Source: Phallus indusiatus (Eukaryota; Basidiomycota; Agaricomycetes; Phallales; Phallaceae). Taken from it: a stretch of DNA of 64,000 nucleotides. Shown here one piece after another: positions 12,011-23,117 of the stretch. Both the position numbers and the translations under genes were made by a program. Position 1 is the first letter of the stretch, and each line of letters starts with the position of its first letter. The DNA lies in the NCBI GenBank assembly GCA_027605045.1, contig JAQFWX010000001.1, positions 2,356,001-2,420,000 on the forward strand, written 5' to 3'. The notes under the pieces are model-generated. The model was not told the DNA's origin. It searched no databases and saw only the letters and a program-made list of their open reading frames with translations.

Positions 12011-12313
12011 TACCCGCCTTAAAAATGCAGTGAATTTTTATTATTATTGTACTGTACATAAGCTTGTATCTACGAGTTTAGCCCATCCCAAACCTGCAAT
12101 GTCATCCTCTGTTTATAGAATCTGAGTTTATTTTGACTCGGCTGCACAAGGCCCTCCCATCCTAACACTCCTAGCATGTCTCCATCCAAGCGTTGTCGCG
12201 CACCAAAATCTTCCTAATTGGGGAAGGTTCTTTTTTTTGTTCAAAGCGGAGTTCTAATCATCCAGAAATCCCATATCGACAACATCACGGCCTCAAAAAT
12301 TCAAAACAATAAA

Positions 12314-12960
12314 ATGACTACGTTTTCATTCCATTACTCATCCTCAGTCTCCTTACCAATTCCAAATTCCTCCACCGAATCACCAATTCTTTCTGATAAT
12401 GAATCTATGTCTCCTTTTCGCTATTCGCCTTCCAGTCCCAGGACATACGATTTGGATCTTTTTACGACTTTGTATATCTATAGTTCCCAATATGCAAGCC
12501 TCGACCTCGATCGGGACACGCACTTACCGAAGGAACCTTCACCTATCGTTATCTGTCAGTGCAGAAGTTCGGATCTGGTTCACCCCGGGATCATGTTTGG
12601 AGAGAAAGTTTATATCGAGGAGCAATTACAGTTGTTAACATATATTTGACACCAGAATCAGCAAAACGAGACTTGTATCGAATATGGTTAGCAACTCAAG
12701 AAGGATTCAAGTTCATGTTTTTAGTACTGGACGTGCCAAGTCGATGGGTAATCATGAAGGGCATGAGTACGCAAAAACTTAGCCCTTCCAGACCCACGAA
12801 TCCTATCCCAGAAGACACCCCACCATCACGATTCTCCCCTTTATCATTCGACACTTCTCCAACGCAGTCCTCCCCTAACCTTCCCAGTCCCTCTTCTCCC
12901 ACCAAACGATCCTTCCGAAAGTTCCGACGAGCTTGTTCCAATCTTTTTGGACGAATTTAG
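12314..12960 (+). pseudogene. Cassette gene 1, left copy: unrecognised protein, one frameshift
   Basis: Start ATG at 12314 gives MTTFSFHYSSS and a serine/proline-rich N-terminus. The conserved core reads CRSSDLVHPGIMFGEKVYIE, then TPESAKRDLYRIWLATQEG and VLDVPSRW, followed by a Ser/Pro-rich tail ending with a basic segment (RSFRKFRRAC). The right copy (32097-32735, minus) has CRSSDIVHP, FGKEVYIEKEL, TPESALQDSYRVWLTAQ and VLDVPSRW. In the left copy the frame changes near 12630, between the IEEQ and the TPESA parts, so a single-base indel has broken it. About 215 residues in all. No known domain; the W-rich core and the LDVP motif resemble cassette gene 2, suggesting a paralogous pair. Confidence 0.6.
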
Positions 12961-13065
12961 AACAATAAAGATAGCATACGAGGCAAAAACAATCAGATCC
13001 ACTTACTTTTCTTCTTCCTTCTCGTACAGTCCCCTTAGCGCTTCTTTTCATCCTGTTATCCCACT

Positions 13066-14356
13066 ATGTCGTACAACCATGAAAACTCACAAAACTCTAC
13101 TCCTTATTTACAACTTCCCTTCTTCCCCTTCACGTTCCGTTCTTCTCTCCGAACCGGACCAAATCCAGGCTTTCTCACCATTATCCGTGTCTACAACACA
13201 CTCGTTCCTGAAATCAACATTGATCCTAATACCATACTCCCCACGACACCACCTCCTGCGATGGAAGTAACTGTTCCATATGACGATTTAGAACTAGGAT
13301 ACCCACGAGCCTTAACTCTATATGAACGAACCAACATCAATGTCATGCACTGTCAAGCGCTGTGTTCCACGTCTATCCCGGCAACGTCCGGTCTAGTACG
13401 AAACACGTGCGTGGAAATAGATAGAGTAAACAAAGTACGGAGAGTACGGGTGTGAGGGACTTGGCTTCAGCTTATATGCTGCGCCCACTCGCCCAACTTC
13501 AGATATCCCTCGATTTCAGAGAACGAGAGATGTACGTATCAAGTACGCACAAGTCCGACGTCTAGTACGACAATGGACTTCAGATGTCCTAGACGTCTAA
13601 CGACGACTTAGACTTAAACTATGCACGAGTCCGCAACTAAGTACGAGACAGAGTACGCAGAGTACGGATAAGAATAGAGGCGGAACAGATAGAAGAGAAG
13701 AACGGAAGACTAATACTACTATATTCTGACTGAGGTTTCCCAGCTACAAGACTGGGGCTTAAATACAAGTACGGAAGAACTATTCTGGATAGGGAGAGTG
13801 GATCAAAACGGAATGGTTAAAACCAGTACAGATAATTAGGCAGAGTCCGGAGCGGGCAAGTCCTGGTTAATTGGAATATCGGACAGGTATGCTCTTATTC
13901 GAAAAGAGACGGATCGGAAGGCTGTGCATGGAGTACGGGGAAAGTGCGGAGATGAGTACAGACGTCGTACTTAATCAAAACCGGGGAATTTAGAGTATGG
14001 ATTACGTAAGACTCCGGAATGGGTCACGGGGCACGCCGGGCGTGACACATGAGTTGTATGAGTTTGTCGGGTTCCTAACTGCTCAACGGGATGGAATAGT
14101 CATATGGAGATTAGTTTTTCGTCATTGGTTCTATGGTTACATACAATTCTTATTTGTTGATGCGCCTTTTTCTGCCATGCCACCTCCCCCAGATTTTTCT
14201 GAAGCTCGTACGCACCCTTTACCCACTTATCAAGAAGTGGAAAGCGATCTATTCGAAGATCTGAGGCGACCATCGATTCCTAGTCCCATCATCATTCTTC
14301 CACTGCCACGGAGAAGCCGATCCCAGCAGCCAGGGCCAGATCAGTCAGAAGAATAA
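13066..14356 (+). pseudogene. Cassette gene 2, left copy: unrecognised protein, split by an LTR
   Basis: ATG at 13066 opens MSYNHENSQNSTPY. The first part runs to about 13350 and ends TNINVM; an LTR-like insert (13351-14047) follows; the second part continues ELYEFVGFL, then IVIWRLVFRHWFYGYIQFLF, VDAPF and a proline-rich C-terminus ending GPDQSEE at 14356. The right copy (31404-31961, minus) has GILIWRLIFYRAALFHNYVL and LDAPWDV in the same place. Family unknown. The aromatic stretch is probably a packed core rather than a membrane helix. The 3' flank is also shared with the right copy up to about 14570. Confidence 0.6.
13351..14047. mobile_element. Solo LTR related to family A, inside cassette gene 2
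   Basis: Begins TGTCAAGCGCTGTGTTCC and ends GGGCGTGACA, like family A (TGTCACGCGCCATGTTCC ... CGTGACA), and shares an internal GGGACTTGGCTTCAGCTTAT tract. It interrupts the reading frame of cassette gene 2. I could not find a clean target duplication (TGCAC versus CATGA), so the boundary may be off by a few bases or the flanks have changed. Confidence 0.65.
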
Positions 14357-14609
14357 GATGGAAAGGTATGGTACAGGATAGAGGCAGCGTGGGAAGTGCC
14401 AGGTGTTGAGTCAGGCAAGGGCTGTGTCTCAAGCCGGTTTTGTTCTTCCTATTTGATCTCTTTTTGTTTTCTTTTGTTCTTTTGTTTTGGCTTCATCATT
14501 TTCTCCTATCTATGTTTATGACTCCTTTTTGTTGTAATTGTATCCCCATCATTCTCTCGCGATTCCCCTATTTTCCATATTTCTTTTTGTTCTTTTGTTT
14601 CTTCCTGTT
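14357..14609 (+). other. 3' flank of the left cassette, no gene
   Basis: A pyrimidine-rich stretch with long runs of TTTTGTTC-type sequence. It is homologous, in inverted orientation, to about 30595-30790 beyond the right cassette; shared landmarks are CACAGCC, GCTGCCTCT and CATATTTCTT. No convincing ORF. Confidence 0.5.
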
Positions 14610-15211
14610 TGTTATCCCGGTGAATGATGAGTGATCGTCTCACCAATGCTATGTACTCTGAAAGGTATAAATACTGCATGTAAATACTTGTATCAGCAGC
14701 AATTCTACCGGACGAGTTGTCTCACAGTTTAAGTCTCAGTCAAGTTCAGTTTAAGTCAAGTTCAGCTCAAGTCAAGTTTCGCCTCTAGTCTATTTCTACG
14801 CTCATATCTATATCTTTGGATTAACTCTGAGTGAGGTCTCGGAGTATAAACTAGCGATTTTATTTCAGTTTATCGCTTTCACTAACTCGCACAGGAATTC
14901 AGTCATCATTGATTGCAGGTCCTCTCTTTAGTCGCATTCCAAGTTCATTGCCGACTTTCTGTTCACCCTCTCACTTGCACAGTTGCATACGATCTTTTAT
15001 CATTGCAGTTGTTGTTGGTGTTTTGTTTGTGTTGGTTTGATATCGACGCATACATCCCTCCCCCATTCCCCACACACACCCACTCCCTCTCACGTTGAAT
15101 TCAGCACCAGGACCCGCTCCACGGTAGACTTACCGACCTCGAAACAAATATCTCATTGTAGTCCGATCATTTATAGCCGATACATATAGCTATTCTCATC
15201 GGATCGTTACA
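14610..15211 (+). repeat. LTR-like repeat, left member of an inverted pair around the hAT transposase
   Basis: 602 bp from TGTTATCCCGG to GGATCGTTACA. Its inverse is at 18627-19236, starting TGTAACGATCCGATGA. Shared inner landmarks include GGTATAAATACTGCATG (a TATA box), a cluster of AAGTCAAGTT repeats and CGGAGTATAAACTAGCGA. TG..CA ends and a TATA box suggest an LTR, but no 5-bp duplication is seen, and homology extends about 40 bp past the outer end. The hAT transposase starts 56 bp beyond its inner end. Confidence 0.55.
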
Positions 15212-15266
15212 GCGTCTTCGGTGTTCCTTGAACCAGAGCACTACCGAGACTGAGCCAACTGAGAAC

Positions 15267-18200
15267 ATGTCGAAAAGAACCCAGCTGTCAAAAAATGTTA
15301 GTAGTTTGCCTGCTACATCAAGCGATAGAAGCACACCTGCTTCCCCTTCGAGAGAATCTAGTCTTGCAACAGTAGATGTTTCAGAACCAAAGCAGATTGA
15401 ACTCACTGGAGAAAATCAGGATGATCCAGATGAAGCTATCATGCATAAGTTATCTATTAATTAATGTTAAAAATGAAAAATTCAATTGCGACAGGTGCCA
15501 AGCAACTCACATGGACATCTGATGTCTATAAGCATTTTCACGACGTTACAATTGCAAGAGACAACAAAGGTCAAAAGATGTATAACAAAGGAATTCTGCT
15601 ATATGCATTTGAGTGTAAAATGTAAGTAATGATTTGGCTTGCAACTGATGAGATCGACTTACACGTATTCAGAAATGGTGCGATCAAATATCACAAAGCT
15701 TCGGACAATTCAACCGGGAACTTCAAGAAGCACATCGCCACGTGCCTTCCTGTTCCCGACATATTGTCTGTCCAGGTCATACAACAGTTTGCAGGCAGTT
15801 ACACACGGGAACGATTCCGGTGGATGCTGGCTAGATGGATAGTTAGTAGTAACAGGCCATTCTTGACAATTGAGGACGAAACGTTACGTGAAACATTTAC
15901 GCTCCTCCATTCAAAGGCCGTTATCCCATGTGCCATCACTCTTTCCAACGACATCAAGACCATTCACTCGCTCATGCAAGCAAAGCTTATTGCCCTATTC
16001 CAGGTCAGAGATTCTTCTACATATTCTCTATTTGTAATTGTCTGCAAATACTCACATTTCCTGCATAGGAACACCAAGGCACCATCCACATAGCCCTCGA
16101 TCTATGGTCATCCAAGAAAGCAAGTTCGTACCCAGGAATGACAATTCAATGGTGTGCAGATGACTCGAAAGAAATCACAAGACTCATGTTAGATATGGTG
16201 CGCGCAAGGTCCAGTCATACTGGTCAGTACTTGGCTGAGAAAGTCCACGCGATCCTGTGTGAATCTAACATTGCAAATAAGGTAAGTACTACCAGCATTC
16301 ACACAAGTGTTAGACTAACCTTTCAATTCAGCTACTTGGATTGGCCGGTGATAATGCTTCTAACAATGATACTATGACGGCGGCGCTTGAACGAATGATC
16401 CCAGAGTGGGGAGGTGAAAGCTATCGTGTGTGGTGTTTGGCCCATATTATCAATTTGGTTGAACAGGTAAGCCTCCATATATTGAGTAGACGAACTTACA
16501 TTGAAATATTACAGGCCTTCTTACTTCCGTTCCATCTCAAATCCTCGAAGGACGCTGATAGCGAAGATGGCAAGGATGACGTTGACACCCAGCTGAAGCT
16601 CAAGTTGGAAGCCTTGCAAGAAGACAGCGACGACGATGACGACGATGAGCAAGATCAGATTCAAGATCCGGACTTGCAAAAGAAGCTCGTGGATGATCTG
16701 AAGGAGATACATGAGAAGTCAATGCAGGAGATCGGAAAGATGTCGAAGGCACAAGCATTTGAGGCTAAGTTCACGTTGTCCAAGGTATGTTTTCTCACAC
16801 AGCTCAATTCTTCACTCTTTTCATTATATATTTCAGGCTACTGGACTAGTCAAGCGCGTCGCAAACTCAGACAGCCTGCAAACGGCATTCCTGGAGTGCT
16901 GCCAGTGTGAAAACCTGGAGCCTCTTGTGCTCAAACGACCCGTCGCTACTCGGTGGAACACTCATTTTGAGTGTCTTCAATGCCAGCTTCTTCAAAAGGC
17001 TGCTGTCATATGATTGTGTGATAGCGCCGCTTATTCCAAATGGAAACTCGAGAAGTATCTTCTCTCAGATACGGAATGGGACATTCTGGAACAACTGAAA
17101 CTGGCTCTTCAGGTATGTGCAAATCGTACTGAATTTTTCATTGTATTAACATGAATCTAGTTTTTCCAGCGCATGACAAAGCACGTATCTCAATCTGAGA
17201 CCGTGCTCATTCACCAAGTAATACCGATTATCGACAAACTAACGGAAGAGATGGAGACGCTCGCTCAAGATGAATCACAACACCTGGCGATCCGGTCGGG
17301 TGCCAAGAACGCACTATCAGTACTGAATAAGTACTATTCAAAAACGGACGAGTCATGGATCTACTGTATGGCAATAAGTATGTGTTTCTTTGACCTTTCA
17401 TCAGGACCGCACACTGACTTTTAGCTAGTTCTCCATCCCCGATACAAAACGCAATATTTCATTGATAAAGAATGGCCGCAAGACTGGATTGACGAGGCTA
17501 TAAGATTGACGCGTGAGATGTGGACCACGCATTACAAGCCTAGGGATACTGGGTTGCTATCTCAGTCAGCGTCAGTAAGTTTGCTTAGACTCTTCAGTAT
17601 CCGCAGTTATTCAATCACAACATGTTTCACTCACAACCTCGCTTTAGGAACCGGCTGATAGCGACTGGTTTGAGCCTCGTAAAGCGACAGTCACCGAAGA
17701 TGCGCTCTCATTCTACCTCCGGCAACCACCAGTACCAACGTGCACCTCACCTCTCGCATTCTGGCATGGGCAGCTGGCATCACAGGACACATCACCACAA
17801 CTGATTCACTTTGCCAAGGATATTTTGAGTTGTCCAGGTATGTGCTATTTCTCCAAGACTGTCTATTATTTACATGTGTTACTTTTAGCTACTTCGGTTG
17901 ATGTGGAGAGACTGTTCTCACTCTCTGGGAAGACAATCTCACCCACGAGAACCGGGCTTAGTGACACATCCGTCCGTGCAGCGGTAGTTCTTAATTCTTG
18001 GATGAAAGTTCCACAGTTATCATGCAAAAAAGAATTCACTAATAATGTTAGGGCTACTCAGCTCAGGCTAGAGGGAGGGGATCCTAAGATAATATATTAA
18101 GGAGAATACTAACTACTCACCTAGAGGGAGGGGATCCTAAGAGAACAAGCTTAGGGACCCTCACTCTAGGTACAGCTACTATATACATAAAACGACGACG

Positions 18201-18507
18201 CGGCGTGCGGCCCTGACACAGCTAAGTGCCAGGCGCCCAAGCCAAACCTAAGCAACGTGATGTCACGGGCATCACGCCGGGTACGAGCGCGCAACGCGCG
18301 CGAGTAGAGAAAGTGAAACAGAGACAGAACAAGGAAACGGAGAGTGAAAGTAAAATATGGAAATGATAAATAAAATAGAAAAGAAGTGATGCTGATGATA
18401 ATAAATAAGAAAATGAGAGACGACGGTAGCGTACCCTGACAAATAAGTTGATTAGCGGATGGAAGCATAAGAAGAATGAAGTCTTGACAGTTGATGACTC
18501 AGAATAA
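15267..18507 (+). pseudogene. hAT family transposase, premature stop and LTR insertion
   Basis: Cut-and-paste transposase that would act on the terminal repeats of the surrounding hAT element. About ten exons. The N-terminus (MSKRTQLSKN) is Ser-rich and leads into a BED-type zinc finger (FECK ... DNSTGNFKKHIATC, about 15600-15760). The RNase H fold shows IALDLWSSKK with the first Asp (about 16090), LAGDNASNNDTM with the second Asp (about 16345), WCLAHIINLV and RPVATRWNTHF. An acidic insert lies at 16550-16690. The C-terminal dimerisation region is SVDVERLFSLSGKTISPTR (about 17900). Two defects are visible: an in-frame TGA at 17011-17013, where Arg CGA is expected, and a gypsy LTR (18046-18441) seven codons into the last part. 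The tail resumes at KLISGWKHKKNE and ends at 18507. Confidence 0.88.
18046..18441 (-). mobile_element. Solo gypsy LTR in the hAT transposase gene
   Basis: 396 bp, TGTTAGGGCTACTCAGC to GTACCCTGACA, flanked by the duplication AATAA (18041-18045, 18442-18446). It is inside the last coding exon of the transposase. Confidence 0.9.
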
Positions 18508-18626
18508 GAAGTAAAAGTAGATAAAACATACATAGATTATGAATATACTAATATAACATATGATACTTAGACTGATTACTGGTATTTGGGCTGATATACT
18601 CACGGGTTACCCGCAGGTACCCACGG
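18508..18626. other. Short stretch with hAT subterminal-like motifs
   Basis: AT-rich apart from 18601-18626, where CGGGTTACCCGCAGGTACCC resembles the motif clusters at the two hAT ends. It could be the original right end region of a shorter hAT, cut off by the repeat that starts at 18627. Confidence 0.4.
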
Positions 18627-19236
18627 TGTAACGATCCGATGAATATAGCTTAGTGTATGCTGGCTATGTATAAGTGATCGGAATAACTACGAAGATATTT
18701 AATTATAGAGGTCGTTAGTCTACTGTGGAGCGGGTCCTGGTGCTGATTTCGAGTAATGAGAGAATGGGAAAAATGGGGAATAGGGATGTGGGGATGTATG
18801 TGCTGATATCGATGCCAACACACACAAACTCAAACACTAACTGCAACGACTAGATGTGATCGTAAGCAAAGTGCGAGGGATTGAATGAACAAAGAGTTGG
18901 CAAGTGAACTTGGATTGCGACTAGGACGGAGGACTTGAAATCAATGATGTCTTATGACTTCTGTAAATGTTAGTGAAGCGACTAAATAGAATTAAATCGC
19001 TAGTTTATACTCCGAGACCTCACTCAGAGTGTTCCAAAGGTAAAGAAGTGAGGGTAGAATAAGACTAGAGGTGAAACTTGACTTGAACTAAAACTTGACT
19101 TGACTTAAACTGAACTGAACTGTGAGACAACCCGTTCGGTAGATTGCTGCTGTTACAAGTATTTACATGCAGTATTTATACCTTTCAAGAAACTTAGCAT
19201 TGGTAAGACAATTATTCATCGTCTACCAGGATGACA
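18627..19236 (-). repeat. LTR-like repeat, right member of the inverted pair
   Basis: 610 bp, reverse complement of 14610-15211 with several small differences. Starts TGTAACGATCCGATGA and ends GGATGACA. No target duplication is visible. From 19237 to about 19270 the homology to the left copy continues (an AACAAAAGAACAAAAG tract). From 19270 to 19700 there is no convincing gene; a minus-strand open segment holds an ADEAAWAG motif also seen near 30300. Confidence 0.55.
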
Positions 19237-19714
19237 AACAGAGGAAACAAAAGAACAAAAGAAATATGGCTACTAAGCCCGCCCAAGCAGCTTCGTCAGC
19301 ATGCATCCACTGAGGCCCACAACGGCAGCCACCGCTGCCGCCTCTGTCAGACGCCGACGTTGCTTTTGCTTCCCGCAGTGTGCTCGCCTTCTTTTGGGTG
19401 ATGATCAGTCTCCCCCCTTCTTTACAGCCTCCATGAGGTGTGTTCAAGTTGTCTACTTGATTCTTGAAAATAAGTAAAAGAAATATTTATTTCGCCTCTC
19501 ATTGTTTAAACTGATCCATTTTTTTCCAGGAAAAAAAACCTCAATAAAAAATATTCTCGAGGTTTGGATATAAAAACAACAACGATGATGACGACCCAGC
19601 TTCACCCTTTTTCTTTCCCCCCTATTCCCCCCTCTCTTTCCCGCTCACTTTATTGCCTACTCACTGTCGCCCCTCTTATTTCGCTCATCCACCAATCTAC
19701 TCCATTCTTTTCTC

Positions 19715-21660
19715 ATGGCACAACCATCTACACCAACACGCTCTCGCTCAGTACTATCAGTTTTAACGAGCCCGCCAACATCAAGCCCTCAAACCGCTCA
19801 CTTCAAACACTTTGCACGTGGCCGGGGGATCGTTCGCGATGGTGCAAAATCTGGAGTTTGGTATAGTTTCCGCACCCGGTCTGTAGAAGATCCTGAAGTC
19901 ATCGAATGGTATGTGATGCAGGAAATTTCATAAATCTATTAACATGTTATATCTTTGAATTTAGGCCTCTTAGAGCAAACGGGAAGAAATTTTTGCCTGA
20001 AGAGTTGCCAGAGGCGTATGGTTCATTCAATGTGCCAGACTTGTATTGTCTTTGCCCCACTCTTCAGCCAAGGAGTTCTGATCCTCCCGATCCGCGTCAC
20101 AAACTATGGATTCGAATTTGCTCCACCGATGGATATTACTACGGTTATGCGATCGCTGGATGTCGACGAGTAAAAGATGGTTGTGGATATTGGGGTAAGT
20201 CCTTATATTTTATTCCGACTTTATCTGAACTATCAGCAGTACTTCTTAGTGAGCTATACTACAACAAGGATTTACCATGTCGTCTGTACGAGCCTCGAAA
20301 TCCGGCAGTGATTGGTAAGTGCGCTTCAGATCCCATTCTATATGAATAAACTGAACTTTCCAGGTCTACCTGGCTTTTGGGATCCGAGGGTTGAAATCGT
20401 CCCCACTACACCCTTTGACCCTCAGCCCTCACCCTCCTCACCCACCCTATCCATACCAATTCCATCCATTCAAGTCAGTCAACATGTTGATAGCGATGGT
20501 GATCATAAGGTTGAACACGATATGTCCTCCCCCCTCCCTGTGGAAAGTCCGAACAGTAAAAGGAAAAGAGAGACTGAACCCATTCATATCGGTAAGTGAT
20601 CATGATATATTTTACAATCAACTAAAGTACCAATTGCTAGTAGATCTCACCTCACCTGAAATACGTCAATCCACCAAGAACAAAGGAAAAAAGGTTCGAG
20701 ATCAAGATCTTGCAATTTTCTGATACTAATCAATGTAGTTTTACGACGTCAACCAGATCCTAACAGGCTCGGTGGACCCTCAAACCCTTTTGTTATATCT
20801 GATGAAAGTGGCGAAGAGGACAATCGTATGTCTGGTCTGCTTTTATTGATCATTATTATCTTAAGTTATGTTTACAGAAAAACCTGGGTCATCAGTTGCC
20901 CATGTGAAAAAAGGAAAGTCCGGCTCATTGATTGCTCACATGAAAGAAGAAAAGTCGGGAGAGCAGCCATTTTGTAAGTTCTCATATCACCTTCTGACGC
21001 ATATTGTTAATACATACAGTAGACTATTCCCGCGCATACCCTCCAAGTGAGAGATTGTTCGGTGATACATACCCTCTAGCCAATACTGTCGATCGAACGC
21101 TTCTTGGTATTCACAACCGTGATATACCGTTTTTCTCAAAGAAACTGACTGAGCACTATTGTAATGAACTTGGCAAGAACGGTGTTTCTGCCGAAGTGTT
21201 TTGTATTTTGGTTGACTGGTGCAATTGCGGTCTTTTCTTTTGGAAAGCTTACTTGCACCAAGTCCATGGACCAAATTGCAATGAGTGGATACGCCATACA
21301 TCCAACCGGCCTCAAGCACCCCTTCCACCAGACGCTCTCGCAACTATCAATGCATTTCACTCTGTTGTCCCAGTGCCACCATCCTACCCTTCCCCTTCAG
21401 CTTCTCCAGAGTCTGTCGCCTCTGAAAACCACTCGCAATCAGTTCAGTCTTCGCCCATTAAACCCAACGTTGAATTGCCAACGATCCTTGAACCGTCCTT
21501 GTCTGCTACGTCTGTCTTATCTCCCACCCCCAATGAGCTTCTCACTTCTACTACCGAACACGCACTAATGGCCACCGTTCCGGCAACCCCTCCCGCCTCT
21601 ACCGGTGAGAATAATACCAATCTAACATCACCATTTTCCTTCTCGATTTTCAACTTTTAA
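19715..21660 (+). CDS. GRF-type zinc-finger-like protein, unrecognised C-terminal domain
   Basis: ATG at 19715 (MAQPSTPTRSRSVLS) starts a spliced gene with about seven exons; introns near 19908-19964, 20194-20242, 20317-20363, 20595-20740, 20826-20878 and 20972-21020 are all GT..AG and short. The second exon has LYCLC, about 25 residues later a Cys, then YYYGYAIAGCRRVKDGCGYW, which resembles a GRF zinc finger (CxC ... G-aromatic ... C ... GCGY/F), a nucleic-acid binding fold. The middle is low-complexity with a KRKR basic patch. The last exon encodes a conserved-looking domain with PFFSKKLTEHYCNELGKNG and FWKAYLHQVHGPNC, then a Ser/Pro tail. The frame is open throughout, about 470 residues. 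It sits inside the hAT element as apparent cargo. The GRF call is by pattern only. Confidence 0.55.
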
Positions 21661-21759
21661 AAGTAGATTATCATCGTTATTTTGTTATTTTTCGTAACAT
21701 TTCTTTCTTCTTCATCTTCATCCTTGTGCTATCTCTCATGACAATTTAAACCAAAAAAA

Positions 21760-21945
21760 TTATGTCTGTTCATTTTTCTTTATTTCTTATTTGCTTATTT
21801 GTTTTGTCAAAAAAGAATTTTCTTGATACCAGTCTCACTGTTTTTTTAAAACCCAAAAAAATTGCGTCTGTTCATTTTTCTTTTTTTCTTATTCGCTTTG
21901 TTTTGTCAAAAAAGTTTCTTGATCCCAGTCTCACTGTTTCCTCCA
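21760..21945 (+). repeat. Two tandem copies of an ~85-107 bp sequence
   Basis: The segment starting TCTGTTCATTTTTCTTT and holding TTTTGTCAAAAAAG and CCAGTCTCACTGTTT occurs twice in direct orientation, just downstream of the GRF-like gene. Probably a replication or unequal-crossover duplication in its 3' region. Confidence 0.7.
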
Positions 21946-22006
21946 AAAGCTAAAGAATTAGCGTGTTCTGAAACAATTACTTTCTTAATGCTATAGTACA
22001 CCTGTC

Positions 22007-23070
22007 TTGTTTGTACAATATAATAGTAAAATAAAATGTTTGCTCAGAATTTCCTTGATCGTGCAATTGAGTGATGTCGATGAGTACTCTGAGCGCTTGT
22101 GTGGCCTGCTCACTTCCCGACACTCCATTATCCACACATGGACGATGTCGCTACTATCACAATCTCTTTCGCCATTACAGAAGATGACAAACCATCAAAA
22201 CGTACTTACTGTAGGTTATTGCTTTTTATATTTACCTTTGGGCTTTCTTATTTAGGTAGGAATCAATCAAAATCGCCGCTACTTGCTTGCCTTAGACACC
22301 TTCTCTTCCATACAAGCGTACTATTCATGGTCGGATTCCAAAACTTCCTTTGTGTCAAAATCTTCTACTGATCGGTTTACAGGCCATTCTGGTGCTAGTG
22401 TCAGTTCCGATTCTAGTTCCCATACTAATGCGACTGCAGTCCCTCTTCCCGAGCATCGTTGATGAACAAATCATTTGACAATAGGTGCGTACCATAACTA
22501 TGCTCCATCCATCTCAATCTCCCAATCTGACTCGGGAGGCAGGTTGAGCACCTATACCGCTTACTCAAGTGCGGATAGGGTGCGCAAAACAGCCAGTATG
22601 GTTCACGTTGATGACCAAGGGGCGAACCAGGAGAATGAGAACGAAACATTGACCACCACTTGCTATTCTTCTTCAACCCATGCTCGCTCTCCGTTGCACC
22701 CTGAATGTAACTCAGCCATCTCAGTATCATTAAGGTTGCAAATACGCTCTGTTCAGTCGACCGAATCTATACAATCTAATACCTTGTCCCTAAATCCACC
22801 TTCCATTGCCAGCCTACACCCGAAATACCCACAATGCCTACACCTATGTCGCTGTTCAATGTTCATGAGCCTTCTCCGAGTCATGACAATTCATCCGCAC
22901 CCTCTCATTCAATCTCTTCTCTAGTTCATCTACTATCGACGAGACAGCCTATACGATTGAACACATCCCATCTGGGAACAGGAGCAAAATCACATTTACC
23001 CGTCACTCTACCTTTGCCTGCGCCAACTGGGCTGCTACCTCCAACACCCGATGACATTCTTCATAATTGA
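22007..23070 (+). CDS. Possible spliced gene, serine-rich, unrecognised
   Basis: A likely exon ending at 22207 joins across a 45-bp GT..AG intron to one reading VGINQNRRYLLALDTFSS and IQAYYSWSDSKTSF, then a Ser-rich stretch ending about 22462. A second open region (about 22490-22830) reads YHNYAPSISISQSDSGGR and continues Ser/Thr-rich, and a third (22834-23070) ends LLPPTPDDILHN. I could not place all introns, so the model is uncertain. The composition suggests a disordered protein. It may be one gene with the open region that follows. Confidence 0.35.
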
Positions 23071-23117
23071 TATACAATCTAACCTGAATATCCTTACCGT
23101 TTCAAGATGCCGCCTCC

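Noticed and set aside
13346..14052. A target duplication for the LTR in cassette gene 2
   Set aside because: TGCAC and CATGA do not match; I keep the LTR call from its ends and similarity only.
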